From Polychytrium aggregatum (Eukaryota; Chytridiomycota; Chytridiomycetes; Polychytriales): a stretch of 64,000 nt of DNA. Shown here piece after piece: positions 1 to 9,799 of the stretch (positions are counted from its first letter, which is position 1; every line of letters begins with the position of its first letter). The stretch is from positions 310,001 through 374,000 of the forward strand of contig NW_026516209.1 in NCBI RefSeq assembly GCF_025602895.1, written 5' to 3'. Under the pieces are notes generated by a model, which was not told the origin of the DNA, searched no databases, and saw nothing but the letters and a program-made list of their open reading frames with translations. Made by a program: the position numbers and the translations under genes.

Positions 1-1229
1 CAAACAAAACCGGAAAGAGCGACCGGACAGCCATCCTGCGGAGGACCAAGATGAGATGAGCCAGAATGAGCGAGCGCCAGCCAAGCCGCGGGAACAAGCA
101 GCCGGAGAAACGGGCATTGCCAGAGAGAAGGCCGGGCTGGGCCGGGCTGGGCTGAGCGGGGCCCAATACAGACGAATCGCCCGGCTGCAATGGGCCGATG
201 GAAGGGATGGGCGGATTCCATCCGGCAGGCTTCCATGCCGGCCCGCCCTGGCCAAGACGAGGCTGCTGCTGCTGCTGCTGTTGCTGCCGGCGAGCACTGG
301 GCAACAGATCGCCGCGCCAGATCGCCACACCAGAGGCGGCATACGCCCAGCCCCAGGACACCCCCAGATCCGAAAGCCAGAAGCAGCCCGCCTGTCGTGG
401 GCGCGCAGGACACAGCGCTGCGGGGCCTCTCACGAATTCCAGGCGTGGCACCACGGCCGAGACACAAGGGCCGGACGAGCCGACACGTGACGGCCATGTC
501 CGGCTGTGCTCGGTGCGGGTGGGGCTGGCTGCGTGTGCGGGTGCAGCACTGGGCCTGGAGGCCGATGTGGCTGCTTGTACAGACCGCGTCGCAGCGAGGG
601 GGAATCCAGTTGACCACCACCACCATCACTATCGCCATCACTATCGCCATCGCTATCATCACCGTCGGCCAGCGCAGGAGGGCATTACAGCAACAATGCG
701 ACGACACCACGCCCACACAGCAACACCACAGCAACTACCTCGCAACCACACAGCAGCACCACACAGATAGCGGGCCGCGGCTCAGAACAGCATGTCCAAG
801 AATAGCGCGGCGCTAATGCAGTGGCCGTGTCGCGCTGCCCGCGCGCCTGTGCGCCCTTGTCGCGCCCACCCACCCCGCGCCGCCATTGGCTGCAGCACCC
901 CCGTGCGACCCTGTTGGTGTGACCCTGTTGTGCAACCGCCCCTTCCCAAGTGCTTTTTTTTGACTTTCCTTGCCCGCCTGCCCGTGGGCGTCATCCTCGC
1001 TCCCGCGGCGTCCTGTCTCCTCGCCGCCACACCGGCCCCCCCTCCTGGCCACGTCCTTATTTCGTGTGTCTGCTCTGCCCAAAACCACCACCGGGTCGTC
1101 GCTATCTTTTCCTTTCCTTCGTCTGCTCTTGCCCGGCCTTCGCTGCTGTCGTCTGCCGTCCCGTCTGCCGCTCCGCCTCCCTCCCCGCTCCATCTTGCCC
1201 CTTGCCTCGTCTTTCCCTTGGCCGCCAAC
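1..1229. other. Gene-free upstream region of the Ras gene
   Basis: I see no supported gene here. Open frames exist on both strands, but they overlap one another and translate into His/Thr/Pro/Arg-rich low-complexity strings without domains, as GC-rich repetitive DNA tends to do. The stretch has a CTG run at about 262-286, CAC/ATC-rich sequence at about 610-770, and a C+T-rich tract from about 940 to 1225 just before the Ras start, which is the likely promoter and 5' leader. A tail end of an upstream gene cannot be excluded. Confidence 0.5.
262..286. repeat. CTG triplet run
   Basis: About eight CTG-type triplets, with one TTG interruption, lie in non-coding DNA upstream of the Ras gene. Confidence 0.8.
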
Positions 1230-3403
1230 ATGGTTATGAAGATTGTCATGCTCGGTGACGGTGGTGTCGGCAAAACAGGTGTGTCTCGTGCTGGCCAATG
1301 CATTCTTCTGCTGCTGGCCAATCCACGCTTCTGCTGCTGGCCAATGCATCCCATAGGCTGTCGATGTCTCCCCACTTCGGTCGGCGGGCCACCTTGGATC
1401 TGGGCACTTGCTCCCGTTGGTTGTCTGGACCGACGGCCGTTGTCTTGTCCAATGGCCCAGCACAGCTGCAAATCATGTCTCTAACTCTGTGTGTTCTGTT
1501 TCTTAGCCCTCACTATCCAGGTATCGTCTTGGGCACACCGGCATTCCTTCGGCTGGCGGATTGCTGCCTCTCTCTGCTTCCGATACTAACATGCACATGC
1601 ATCCTTCCATATCAACCCATCCACACACCCCCCCCCTGGCCTGTCGCTGCCGCCAAATATCGACCTGCTGCTCATCCATTCGCCGCCGCCAATCGTCATT
1701 TCTCCGTCTCGCTGCGGATACGAAACTCTTCGACTCGCTTCTGCCTTCTCTTTTTGCGCCACCGCATACTCCACGGATGCCTCCGACTCTCCCCAAACCA
1801 CGCTCCATGAACACATCGCTGGTCATTCCCAACCGAACTGGCCCGAACCGAACCGAACCGGACCCGGCAATATCCGCATCGATCCCGACTCCCTATAGTT
1901 CTGTCGCAATGAGTTTGTTGGTATGTGTGTCTCTCAACCAAGGGCAAGGGCAGCGGCATGTCTGGTTGGGTGTCGATCCTGGCCGCTGCGGCCGTCGGTG
2001 GTCGGTGGTCGGTGGTCGGTGGTCGGTGGTCGGTCGATTGGTCCCCGCGACTGCTTCAGCGGCCCATCGTACGCAAGTCGAGTCTCCAAAAGCCTGCGCT
2101 GAGCCGCAGTGTCCTCACCAATTCATCTCTTATTCTCGGCCCCCATTGACACTCGGGTGGTTGCATTCGTCACCGTGAACCCATTCTCGTGCTACAGAGG
2201 TAGGTCGCCGTCCGTTCAGCGCACATGCGGCAGCGTTCTCTCGTGCAAGCCCCCTCTCCTGGTCTGCATGTGCGCCCCTCGCTCTCACCCTCGTCCCTCG
2301 CACCCCAGTCCGTGATGCTCCCGCTAAGGCCTTTGTGCATATCTCTGCAGGTCTACGATCCTACCATTGAAGACTCGTATCGAAAGCAGATTCTGGTCGA
2401 CGGAAAGCCGTGCCAGCTGGAAATCCTGGACACGGCCGGACAGGAAGAGTATATTTCGTATGTGTCACACAGGCCGCATGCCCTCAATCCGCCAGCAGCG
2501 ACCCGCCACCACCCGCCACCACCCGCACGGCAAAGCCGCCACCCGCAGATTGGTTCCGCTTGTGCCGATGCCGCCGAGTCTCTGCGATAGTGCTCAATCG
2601 TCCTGGGCTGCCGAGGTGCTGCAGCGACGCCTTCGATGCGCAGAGTCAACACACTGCTGACACGCTCCCGGTCCTTCCGCTGATGCACAGTCTCCGCGAC
2701 CAGTGGATTCGTGATGGCGACGGATACGCCATCGTCTATTCGATCAACGACCGGAACACATTCGAGCGTATCGAAAAGTTTGCCCTCCAGATCGCCAGGG
2801 TGAAGGAGAGCGAGTACTCGAGCCTGCTGCTCATCGGAAACAAAATCGATCTGGACTCCGAGCGCCAAGTCTCGAAAGAAGAAGGTGCCGCCAAGGCCCG
2901 GCAGCTTGGTGCCGAGTTCATCGAGACCAGTGCAAAGACCTCGATCAACGTCGAAAAGTAGGTGCTGCCCAATGCGGCCGAGGGTCTTCGAAGCATTCCT
3001 TGTGCGGCCGGCTGGCCGTTGGATATATCCGTGCATCGCTGACCAGGCGCGATTCTCTTCCGCGTGCCGACGCTGCTTCTGGTATTGCGTCTGGCATTGC
3101 TGTCGTTGTCAAACACAGGGCGTTCCATCAGGTATAGCCAGCATCCATCTGTCGCCGATCTGATACCCATCTCCCAGATCCTCGACCTCGCCGTCTCCTC
3201 GCACGTGCCCACTGTCCGCTCGCCTGCCTCGCCTGCCTCGCCTGCCTCGCCGTCTCGCTGGTCAGTCTCGCGCCCGCATGACTCATCGATATGCCTCGGC
3301 CTCTGTATAGATCATTCGCAGCTTCCGTCGATATGCAACCGGCGGAGCTACCAGCGGGGCGTCCTCAAAGAAGTCCCAGGGATGCCACTGCATCATTGTT
3401 TAG
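1230..3403 (+). CDS. Ras-family small GTPase (8 exons, 188 aa)
   Basis: Membrane-anchored GTP switch. Proposed exons are 1230-1278, 1509-1522, 1899-1920, 2198-2199, 2351-2457, 2691-2957, 3119-3131 and 3311-3403. All phases match and all introns are GT-AG. The product is 188 aa, against 189 for human H-Ras. Visible motifs are the P-loop GDGGVGKT (residues 9-16), switch [22 protein letters not shown] and ETSAK. The C-terminus is CHCIIV: a CaaX box (CIIV) for prenylation with an extra upstream Cys that could be palmitoylated. The start has a good context (GCCAACATGG). Without the 2-nt exon the protein loses frame or residues just before switch I. The family call is near certain; the exon at 2198-2199 is inferred from homology and splice-site consensus. 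Confidence 0.93.
1994..2035. repeat. Heptanucleotide tandem repeat (GTCGGTG)n in Ras intron 3
   Basis: About six near-perfect copies of the 7-mer GTCGGTG sit in the intron between Ras exon 3 and the proposed microexon. Confidence 0.85.
2198..2199 (+). other. Proposed 2-nt microexon (AG) of the Ras gene
   Basis: Exon 3 ends at 1920 in phase 1 before a consensus GTATGT donor. Exon 5 begins at 2351 in phase 0 with the codons for [10 protein letters not shown]. Two bases are needed between them. The sequence CTACAG-AG-GTAGGT at 2192-2205 supplies an acceptor, two bases and a consensus donor, making a GAG codon (Glu). The Ras frame and its exact family spacing before switch I are then restored. 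The alternative donor GTTGGT at 1917 would delete two residues. Acceptors at 2219 or 2249 would insert 34-44 foreign residues. Confidence 0.6.
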
Positions 3404-4565
3404 GCAACGTCCTCTGGCTCTACCCTTCGTCCCGCCTTCTCGACTGTCCTCCTGTCCAGAACCCACCAGCCTTCTCCAAACGCATGCGATTTCGCTGCTC
3501 GAGTGTCTATTTAATTGCTCGCTTCCCTTGCCATGCTCCCAGATGCTCTTGTCCTGCCTTGCCATTCTTCTGACCCAGCAGGTCCTCCAACCGGCCTTCC
3601 CGTGTCAGATACGGCGCTCTTCCTGTAGTTCCTCCACGCACCACCTTGTCAGGCCTGTGGCCTGCCATTCCCTCATGGGCTTGCACTTTGTCACCGACAC
3701 GGAACCTTTTGCTTCCACACGCTCACCAAGCAACGCCGATCCCGATAGATGCCTCCATAATATCACCCGCCCATTGTATTATCCCGATGTCGCTGCCTCG
3801 GTCCCTTGACCGATCCCTTTCAAATGTTGGCGTCTTGCTCCCTCTTGCCGTCGGCGTCGCTGTCAGTGTCCTTGCCATCGTCGCCGGCGGCGTCGCTGCC
3901 GTCGTTGCTACTGTCCTACCCATGCCGATTTTCCTGCTATAGCTGTGCTTCCTGCGGTCTCTCTCCACATTTGTCCCCTTGTTTCCCTGTCGGTTCCTCG
4001 TTTTACTCTTTTGTCTTTGTTCTTTCTCTGACGATTGCCATCTTGCTCATCTCGCAGCCTCTCCCGCCCCCTGTTCTGTTTCCTTCCACAGTGAAGACCA
4101 ACAAATCCCAACGGCCCGGAAACATTGGCGATGCAGAATTGGAGAGGAGGCAACTCAAACTGCTGCACTTGGCTCTTTGCTGCATGGGCTTTGCCTGGCC
4201 TCATACAGTACAGCCGCTCCCTCCTTTGCGGAAGGGGCAGAACAAAAATCCAAACCTGACAGAATAGAGCCAAGCCCGTTGTTGTATTGTTTGAGCACGC
4301 CCCCACTTGTCTGTTTCGCTTGCCCTTTCTCAGTCATCTCAGGGTTGAGCCCTTCTTTTTTTGCCAGTCGGTCAGTGTCCTTGGTCGGCCCTGGACCCTG
4401 TTGCATTGGTGATTTTCCTTTTGTCCTTGCATCTCCTTCCTGTGATCTGGATAACAATATCACAGTCGCATACATGTCCAATACAACCCTCCTATCCGCC
4501 CATCCGTGAGTGAGGCCACGAATACCAATTCCGCTTGGCTTTGCGCTTCGCCAATGCCCTCCATC
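3404..4565. other. Intergenic, pyrimidine-rich, no gene seen
   Basis: Between the Ras stop and the retrotransposon insertion point I find no domain, no conserved frame and no convincing exon. The plus strand is strongly C+T-rich, with CTGCCTCGC-like repeats just upstream at about 3220-3250. The open frames translate into Ser/Leu/Pro/Cys-rich strings of the kind expected from biased composition. It probably holds the Ras 3' UTR and part of the next promoter. Confidence 0.5.
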
Positions 4566-4579
4566 AGCCGTTGGCTGGT
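4566..4579. repeat. Target-site duplication, left copy
   Basis: AGCCGTTGGCTGGT, identical to 7575-7588. The first A is ambiguous because the right copy follows the poly(A) tail, so the firm duplication is 13 bp. Confidence 0.92.
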
Positions 4580-7470
4580 ACATCCTGGTATCCAGGAACC
4601 TGGCCCGACCCCCGCCCGTCCTCCAGGTGGACTCGAAGCGAGGATACGGTGAATCAGACCACAAACCGATCTGGACCAAGATCAACATTGAACCCGAGCG
4701 ATATACCAAAACGGACTGTTGGAGATGGCGGATCGGCATGATTCGATACCCCAAAGTCAAGGGAAAGTACATACGCGCATTCAACGCCGCCAAACTCGGA
4801 TGCACCGAGCTGATGGAACAGGCTCTCACGCCCATTCAACAGGGCAGCCAGATTGCCATCAGCGAAGCCGCAGCCCAGAAGTCCATGGACGACGCGTGGA
4901 GCATCTTCAAGACCACGATCGACCTGATCGCCAGCGAGACCATCGGAAGCGCCAGCATCAGCCCTGGTCGGATCGAGGGCACACAGGGGCCCGAAATTCG
5001 ACGCCTGGAACGAGAACGGCGATGCCTGAGCAGAATGCTCGCCCAGACCCCCGAGTACGACACGGAAGAGCTGGACGACCTGCGTCGTCAGCTTCGGTCC
5101 ACGAGAAAGGCCATCACCCAGCTCAAGCGCAAGAACGGCATACGGTCATGGAAGGAATCCATGGCCACCATGGACACCCAGAAGTGCTCCGAGATGACCA
5201 AGACCATCGGAGCGATGCGCACGAGGAAGGAGAGGGAAGGATCACATCTCTTTGACAACTCGGATCCGACTCTCGAGAAACTCGTGGTGCACTTTGGCAA
5301 GGTATCCTCTGCCTCGCAGGACAGCGGGACAGAGTACGACAGAAGTATAACCCCACCACCCCTGAGCACGGAGGCGACCCTCCTGCCGCCCGACAAGCGG
5401 CTCCCAGAAGTATCGCTGGAGCACATCCAAGAGACCATCGAGAAGGCACCACGCCGCAAGGCAACGGGATCCGACAAGATCAAGAGCGAAATGCTCATAC
5501 CAGTCGCACCAGTGATAGCCGAGTGGCTCCGCCTGATCATCATGGCGGCGCTCAAGGCCAGTGTGGTGCCAAGCGAATGGAACAGCGTGCTGATCCACCC
5601 AGTGTACAAGCAGAAGGGATCGACCCTGGACCCGGCCATGTATCGCCCTATCGGCCTCACCCAGACCTGCAGGAAGATCGTGGAAAGGATCATGCTCCCC
5701 TTCCTGGCAGAACAGGCAGGAGACATGGACGTCGCCCAAGGCGGATTCCGAGCCAGACGAGGAACCCTTGACCAGATCGTCGCCCTGGACACCCTGATCA
5801 AGCACCACAAGATGAACGGTGAGGAGTACTCTCTGATCTTCCTCGACATCAAAGCCGCCTACGACACAGTATGGCGCGAGCGACTTTGGACCAAGCTCAA
5901 GCAGCGAAGAATGAACGGCATCGCCCTCGGCTTCCTCAAAGCCATGTTTGACCGGGTATCCATCCAAATGGTCAGCAAGGGCAGAAGATCCAAGCCAGTA
6001 TGGCTCCAGAAAGGACTGATCCAAGGATCGGTGCTGAGCCCACTCATGTTCAGCGCCTTCATCGACGATCTACCAAGACGTCTTCGAGATATGGGAGGCA
6101 CTCCCCTCCAGGGACGCAACGGGGCCACCATCAAAGTGAACTCACTGTGGTTCGCCGATGACGGTGTCCTGATCTGCAAACCTGGACAAGCACAACCACT
6201 CCTCAATCTGTGCGAGGCCCACAGCCGGAGAAACCGATACAGGTTCTCACCCCCAAAGTGCGAGGTCATCTTCTCAGACCACTGCACCGACAAACAAACG
6301 GGTTTGCGCCTCTATGGCCAAAACCTCCCTGAGACCAAGATCTTCAAGTACCTCGGCGCCATGATCGACGTCAATGGATTCCGCATCGACAAACAAGTCG
6401 ACCGAATGGTGACCAGGACAAGAGAAGCAGCATCCAACATGGCCAAGATGGGCCTGACCCTTGGGAACCTCACGGCTAAGACCCTAACGATTGCATACCG
6501 CACGTTCCTGCGGCTAATGATGGAATACGGCCTCGCCCTCGACGCCATCCCAAAGAACGAACAGAAGCGGCTCCACCGGACACAAACCTTCTGCCTGAAC
6601 TTACTGTTCCGCACCGCTCGCACGACTTCACACGGAGCACTGCACCTCAATTGCGGATTACCCACGATGGCGACAAGAGCCAAGGTCCTCGGCATCCAAT
6701 GCCGAGCACGATGGGAAGACGTCGCCACACACGACGACAAAATGATCGCCCTCATCACCCGCTTTATCCGATCCACGGCGATGAAGGACCAGCCATACCT
6801 TGGCAAGTCCTTCTACGAAAGCATCCAATGGAACCTGACCTGCACCCGCAAGGAGAAGAACGCCACGTTCTCGATGTCCATGGCCTTTGCCAAGGACGAC
6901 GACTCGACCACGGATCGCACACAGATTCTGTCGGTCAAAACACTCATGCTGACCCACGATGCCCACACATCGTTCAAGCGAGGACAGCAGCTGACGGCTG
7001 CGTGCACACCAAGAACAAAGATGTCGGGAGTCTGGACCCAACTTGGACCAAGCATCCCACGAAGACTACACGTAGTAATGGTGTGGTGGAGACTGGGGGC
7101 ATTCCCCGGGCACCCACACGGCAAGTACCGCCTCTGCAAAAAGTGCAAACGCAACGGCGAAGGCCGAATCGAACTGAGCAGATCCCACGCACAGACGTGT
7201 GTGGATGAGGAAGACGCCTTGGACGCCCTGGTACAGGGCTATAAGGATATTTTCACTGGATGGACCGAGCCCGAGACCGAAGGTGTCGGGCCTATTGATA
7301 AATTGTTGGATATGCTGGGAGAGGTTGGCAAGCTGGAATACGAAGAACCCATCGTGGGACAGGCCTTCAACGGTCTGTGGACTGATCTGGAACAGATCTT
7401 CCATACCCTGATGTGGAGACTCGCTGGATGGCAAGCCAGGCCCGGCGACATTCCTGAGTGGGACATTTAA
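4580..7470 (+). CDS. LINE ORF2 fragment: endonuclease tail, reverse transcriptase, CCHC finger
   Basis: Partial polyprotein without its own start codon; the open frame runs in from flanking DNA. Order: end of an APE-type endonuclease (SDHKPIW), a charged linker, then the reverse transcriptase core from about 5480. The RT shows VYKQKG and MYRPIGLT, the FLDIKAAYD block (first catalytic Asp), GLIQGSVLSP, and the FADDG active-site block near 6150. The C-terminal part (7130-7200) has Cys-X2-Cys-X13-His-X3-Cys, a CCHC knuckle typical of LINE ORF2 tails. It stops at TAA 7468-7470. The frame is intact, but the protein is probably not made as a functional enzyme because the N-terminal endonuclease is missing. 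Confidence 0.93.
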
Positions 7471-7528
7471 ACACTCGATGTACTCCATGAAGAGCGAGAT
7501 GCCGGGGACCACGGGGTCCTGATGGCTA

Positions 7529-7550
7529 GTGCGCCGCCACGGCGGCGCAC
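7529..7550 (+). other. 3' hairpin of the LINE
   Basis: GTGCGCCGCC and GGCGGCGCAC form a perfect 10-bp stem around a 2-nt centre (so a practical loop of four or more). It lies immediately before AATAAA (7551-7556) and the A-rich tail. In several LINE families a 3' UTR stem-loop is the recognition site for the element's own reverse transcriptase; that role here is inferred. Confidence 0.75.
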
Positions 7551-7574
7551 AATAAAGAAAGAAAAAAAAAAAAA

Positions 7575-7588
7575 AGCCGTTGGCTGGT
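7575..7588. repeat. Target-site duplication, right copy
   Basis: Second copy of AGCCGTTGGCTGGT directly after the LINE poly(A) tail. It marks the 3' boundary of the insertion. Confidence 0.92.
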
Positions 7589-8192
7589 CCCTTCCAAGGC
7601 ATCGCGCCCTCAACTATCGTCGCTGCCCGTTCCCACGACTTTTCTCGCATCCTGGGTGGTGCCAACCGCTCGGCCGCCGTCTCCCGCTCTTCCAGACCGA
7701 AGGAGCAAGGATCGGACCCTGATCGTCCCCGTCTCGGCTCGAGCTCCGCAGCCCGCACCACTCGGCCTTGGTTGCAGGATGCTGATATGTCGTCATGCTG
7801 TCGCCCGCGTCGTATGCTCTCCATCCCACCCACTTGCACCCGCACCCATGCCCTCGCGCTCCTGCGGTAGCCATGCTTATCCAACGGCCATGGGAGACGA
7901 GGTTTTGGGGCGGAGGGTGGCTGGGAGAGGTCTCTTGGAACGGGACAGACATTGCGGTGGCCGCTTATGGATATCGACGGCGCTCGCTCGAGAACCGCTG
8001 CCATCCGCTGCATCAACCGCCCAGATAAAAGCTCTGCGCGAACTGCATGTCTCAGACGCACATGCATTTGCAGAAGCAGAAGCGGACACAAACGCAGACC
8101 CAGATGCAAATGCAGACGCACAACTGATCATATCTGGACCTGTATCGCAATTCCCTCCACTTGCATCCTCGCCAATAGCCGTTCCAAAAACA
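7589..8192. other. Upstream region of the Pyr4-like gene
   Basis: No supported gene. It continues the DNA interrupted by the LINE. An open frame runs to about 7870 but has no domain. Imperfect GCAGA/CAGAC hexamer-like repeats occur at about 8065-8125. Probable promoter and 5' leader of the gene starting at 8193. Confidence 0.45.
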
Positions 8193-9303
8193 ATGAACCT
8201 CACGTGGGATCTGCTTCTACTTCTTACCGGCGGCATTTTCTGGATTGCTGCATATGCGCTGATCGTCTGGGTCTCGGTGCGGGACAAGTCCTATGGGATG
8301 CCGTTGTTTGCGCTGGGTATGATCGGTGACACACCATCCTTCTCCGCAGCCTGTGGTTCTGGTTTATATCCTTCGCTCGGTCCCTTGGTGCAGAACAAGT
8401 CGAGTCTCTTCCGACTTTGACCCGCTCGCCCACACCACGCTCTTTTGCTTCGATGCCTTGCCACACAGGCCTCAATTTTACCTGGGAGTTTTGCTACTCG
8501 GTACTCGGTCCCTACCATCTCGCCGACGGCAACATCAACCCAAACGTAGCCCTCAATGGCGTGTGGCTGGCCATCGACATAGTGATCGGCGGCGTCACAC
8601 TCTGGTGTCTCCAGCAACGCCGGATCTTGAACCCCGGCTGCACCGAGTTTGCATGTCGCCATCCAATCGCCACACTCGCGGGTATCGTCGCCCTGGCCCT
8701 CTCGCTGAACCTGTGCTTCAAATACCAGCTCCAGAACGGCGGCTACCCAGCCACCAACTCCAACTACTCGGCCTTTGCCATCAATGCCTATGACTCGCTC
8801 GCCTTCATCTTGATGCTGCTGAACCGCGGATCGCTCCGAGGCCAGCACTGGGGGATCGCTGTCTGCAAGTTCATGGGGACGCTTCTCTCCTCCATCGGCA
8901 CTGCCAGGTTCGTGGATGCGGCAACGGAGCAAACTCGGGCAGCCGGTTCATTGATTGCTGCTGCTCTACTGGACCACCAAGGTGTGCGTATCTATCGATG
9001 CACCGTCATGGGTCTCCACAACAGTGTTGCCACCACTTCGAGCATGGCCGTTTGTTTGACATATCAAATATGCGGTTGGCTTCCGCCCCCGTCTATCGCC
9101 ACCGTTGCCGTAGATACTTTCGGTCCTACGTCATGACATGGCTCTATGTGTCGACGGCCGTGCTCGACCTGGTCTACCTCGTCATGGTGGTGAATTTCGA
9201 ACCTCGTGCGGCCGAATCGCCGCCAATGTCCGCAGAGACCAAATGCGACCACCGCAATCAATCCGATTGCCGTTCCGATGATGGTCTCGGCCGTGTTGCT
9301 TGA
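8193..9303 (+). CDS. Pyr4/PaxB-like integral membrane protein (terpene-cyclase-like family)
   Basis: Multi-pass membrane protein. Proposed exons are 8193-8316, 8469-8907 and 9114-9303, with matching phases; the second donor (GTTCGT) is weak. The N-terminal half has a hydrophobic helix, then KSYGMPLFAL joined across intron 1 to GLNFTWEF. This Trp-Glu block after a basic YGMP loop is the hallmark of the Pyr4/PaxB/AtmB family, in which the Glu is catalytic in fungal meroterpenoid and indole-diterpene cyclases. More helices follow, with a Tyr/Asp-containing late helix (TAVLDLVYLVM). No prenyltransferase, P450 or synthase lies nearby, so a biosynthetic role is not implied by context. The C-terminus after about 9190 looks poorly coding and may be mis-modelled. 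Confidence 0.62.
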
Positions 9304-9799
9304 TGCTGCAATCCACAGTATCGTTGGAAATACACAGCTCGCATCGAATGCTGCAGGGCGTTGCGTCTCAGTCACTGGTAGCACTGCTGTCCCATGCATC
9401 GACTTTGGATGGTCGTACCATGCTTTCGCTGGCCGTTTCCCAGGGTCCCACATCATTTGCCAACACCATTTGCCCACATTGCTCGACACACATTCCGGGG
9501 CGGATCTCGCTTCTGTCTCGCTTGCCCCTCGCTGGCTCCTCGCTTTCGAGTCTTTCTCCATCCTGTCCATCACCATTCTCCGCCCCTCCATCTCCCTCCA
9601 TCACACCTCTCCAGCACCCATCCAGATCGGCCCGATACCGACGTCCTCTGCCAGCATTCCCGCCTCTCCCTGCTCCGTCCTCAGAGACCGCTCGCCCCAT
9701 TCGGACGCACGCTGTGGCGCATTACCTCGTCGCTGCGGCTCCTTTGGCTTCGTCCTCAGCATCCTGCTCGATCCCAACCCCAGCCGTTCCTGATCGACC
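9304..9799. other. Intergenic, promoter and 5' leader of the CEP350-like gene
   Basis: No gene seen. The sequence becomes C+T-rich towards 9800. A last exon of the preceding membrane-protein gene could be hidden at its left end. Confidence 0.4.

Larger units (their letters stand above)
4580..7574 (+). mobile_element. 5'-truncated LINE (non-LTR retrotransposon)
   Basis: The element lies between two copies of a 13-14 bp direct repeat (AGCCGTTGGCTGGT at 4566-4579 and 7575-7588), a target-site duplication. Its 3' end shows a hairpin, AATAAA and a poly(A) tail ending at 7575. The 5' end begins inside the endonuclease domain (YILVSRNL..., then the SDHKP motif near 4657-4671), as expected when target-primed reverse transcription stops early. 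The remaining coding frame has no internal stop, so the insertion looks recent. It carries no LTRs and no RNase H domain that I can see. The family within LINEs is not assigned. Confidence 0.93.

Noticed and set aside
56-1484. Several overlapping open frames of 140-230 codons on both strands
   Set aside because: They overlap each other, are His/Thr/Arg/Pro-rich, lack domains and reflect GC-rich, stop-poor DNA.
2225-2350. In-frame upstream extension of Ras exon 5
   Set aside because: It would insert 34-44 unrelated residues just before switch I, unlike any Ras; the 2-nt exon keeps normal spacing.
4155-6806. Long minus-strand open frames across the LINE
   Set aside because: They are antisense shadows of the ORF2 frame; no motif.
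7572-8121. Minus-strand frame encoding a poly-Phe run
   Set aside because: It is the complement of the LINE poly(A) tail.
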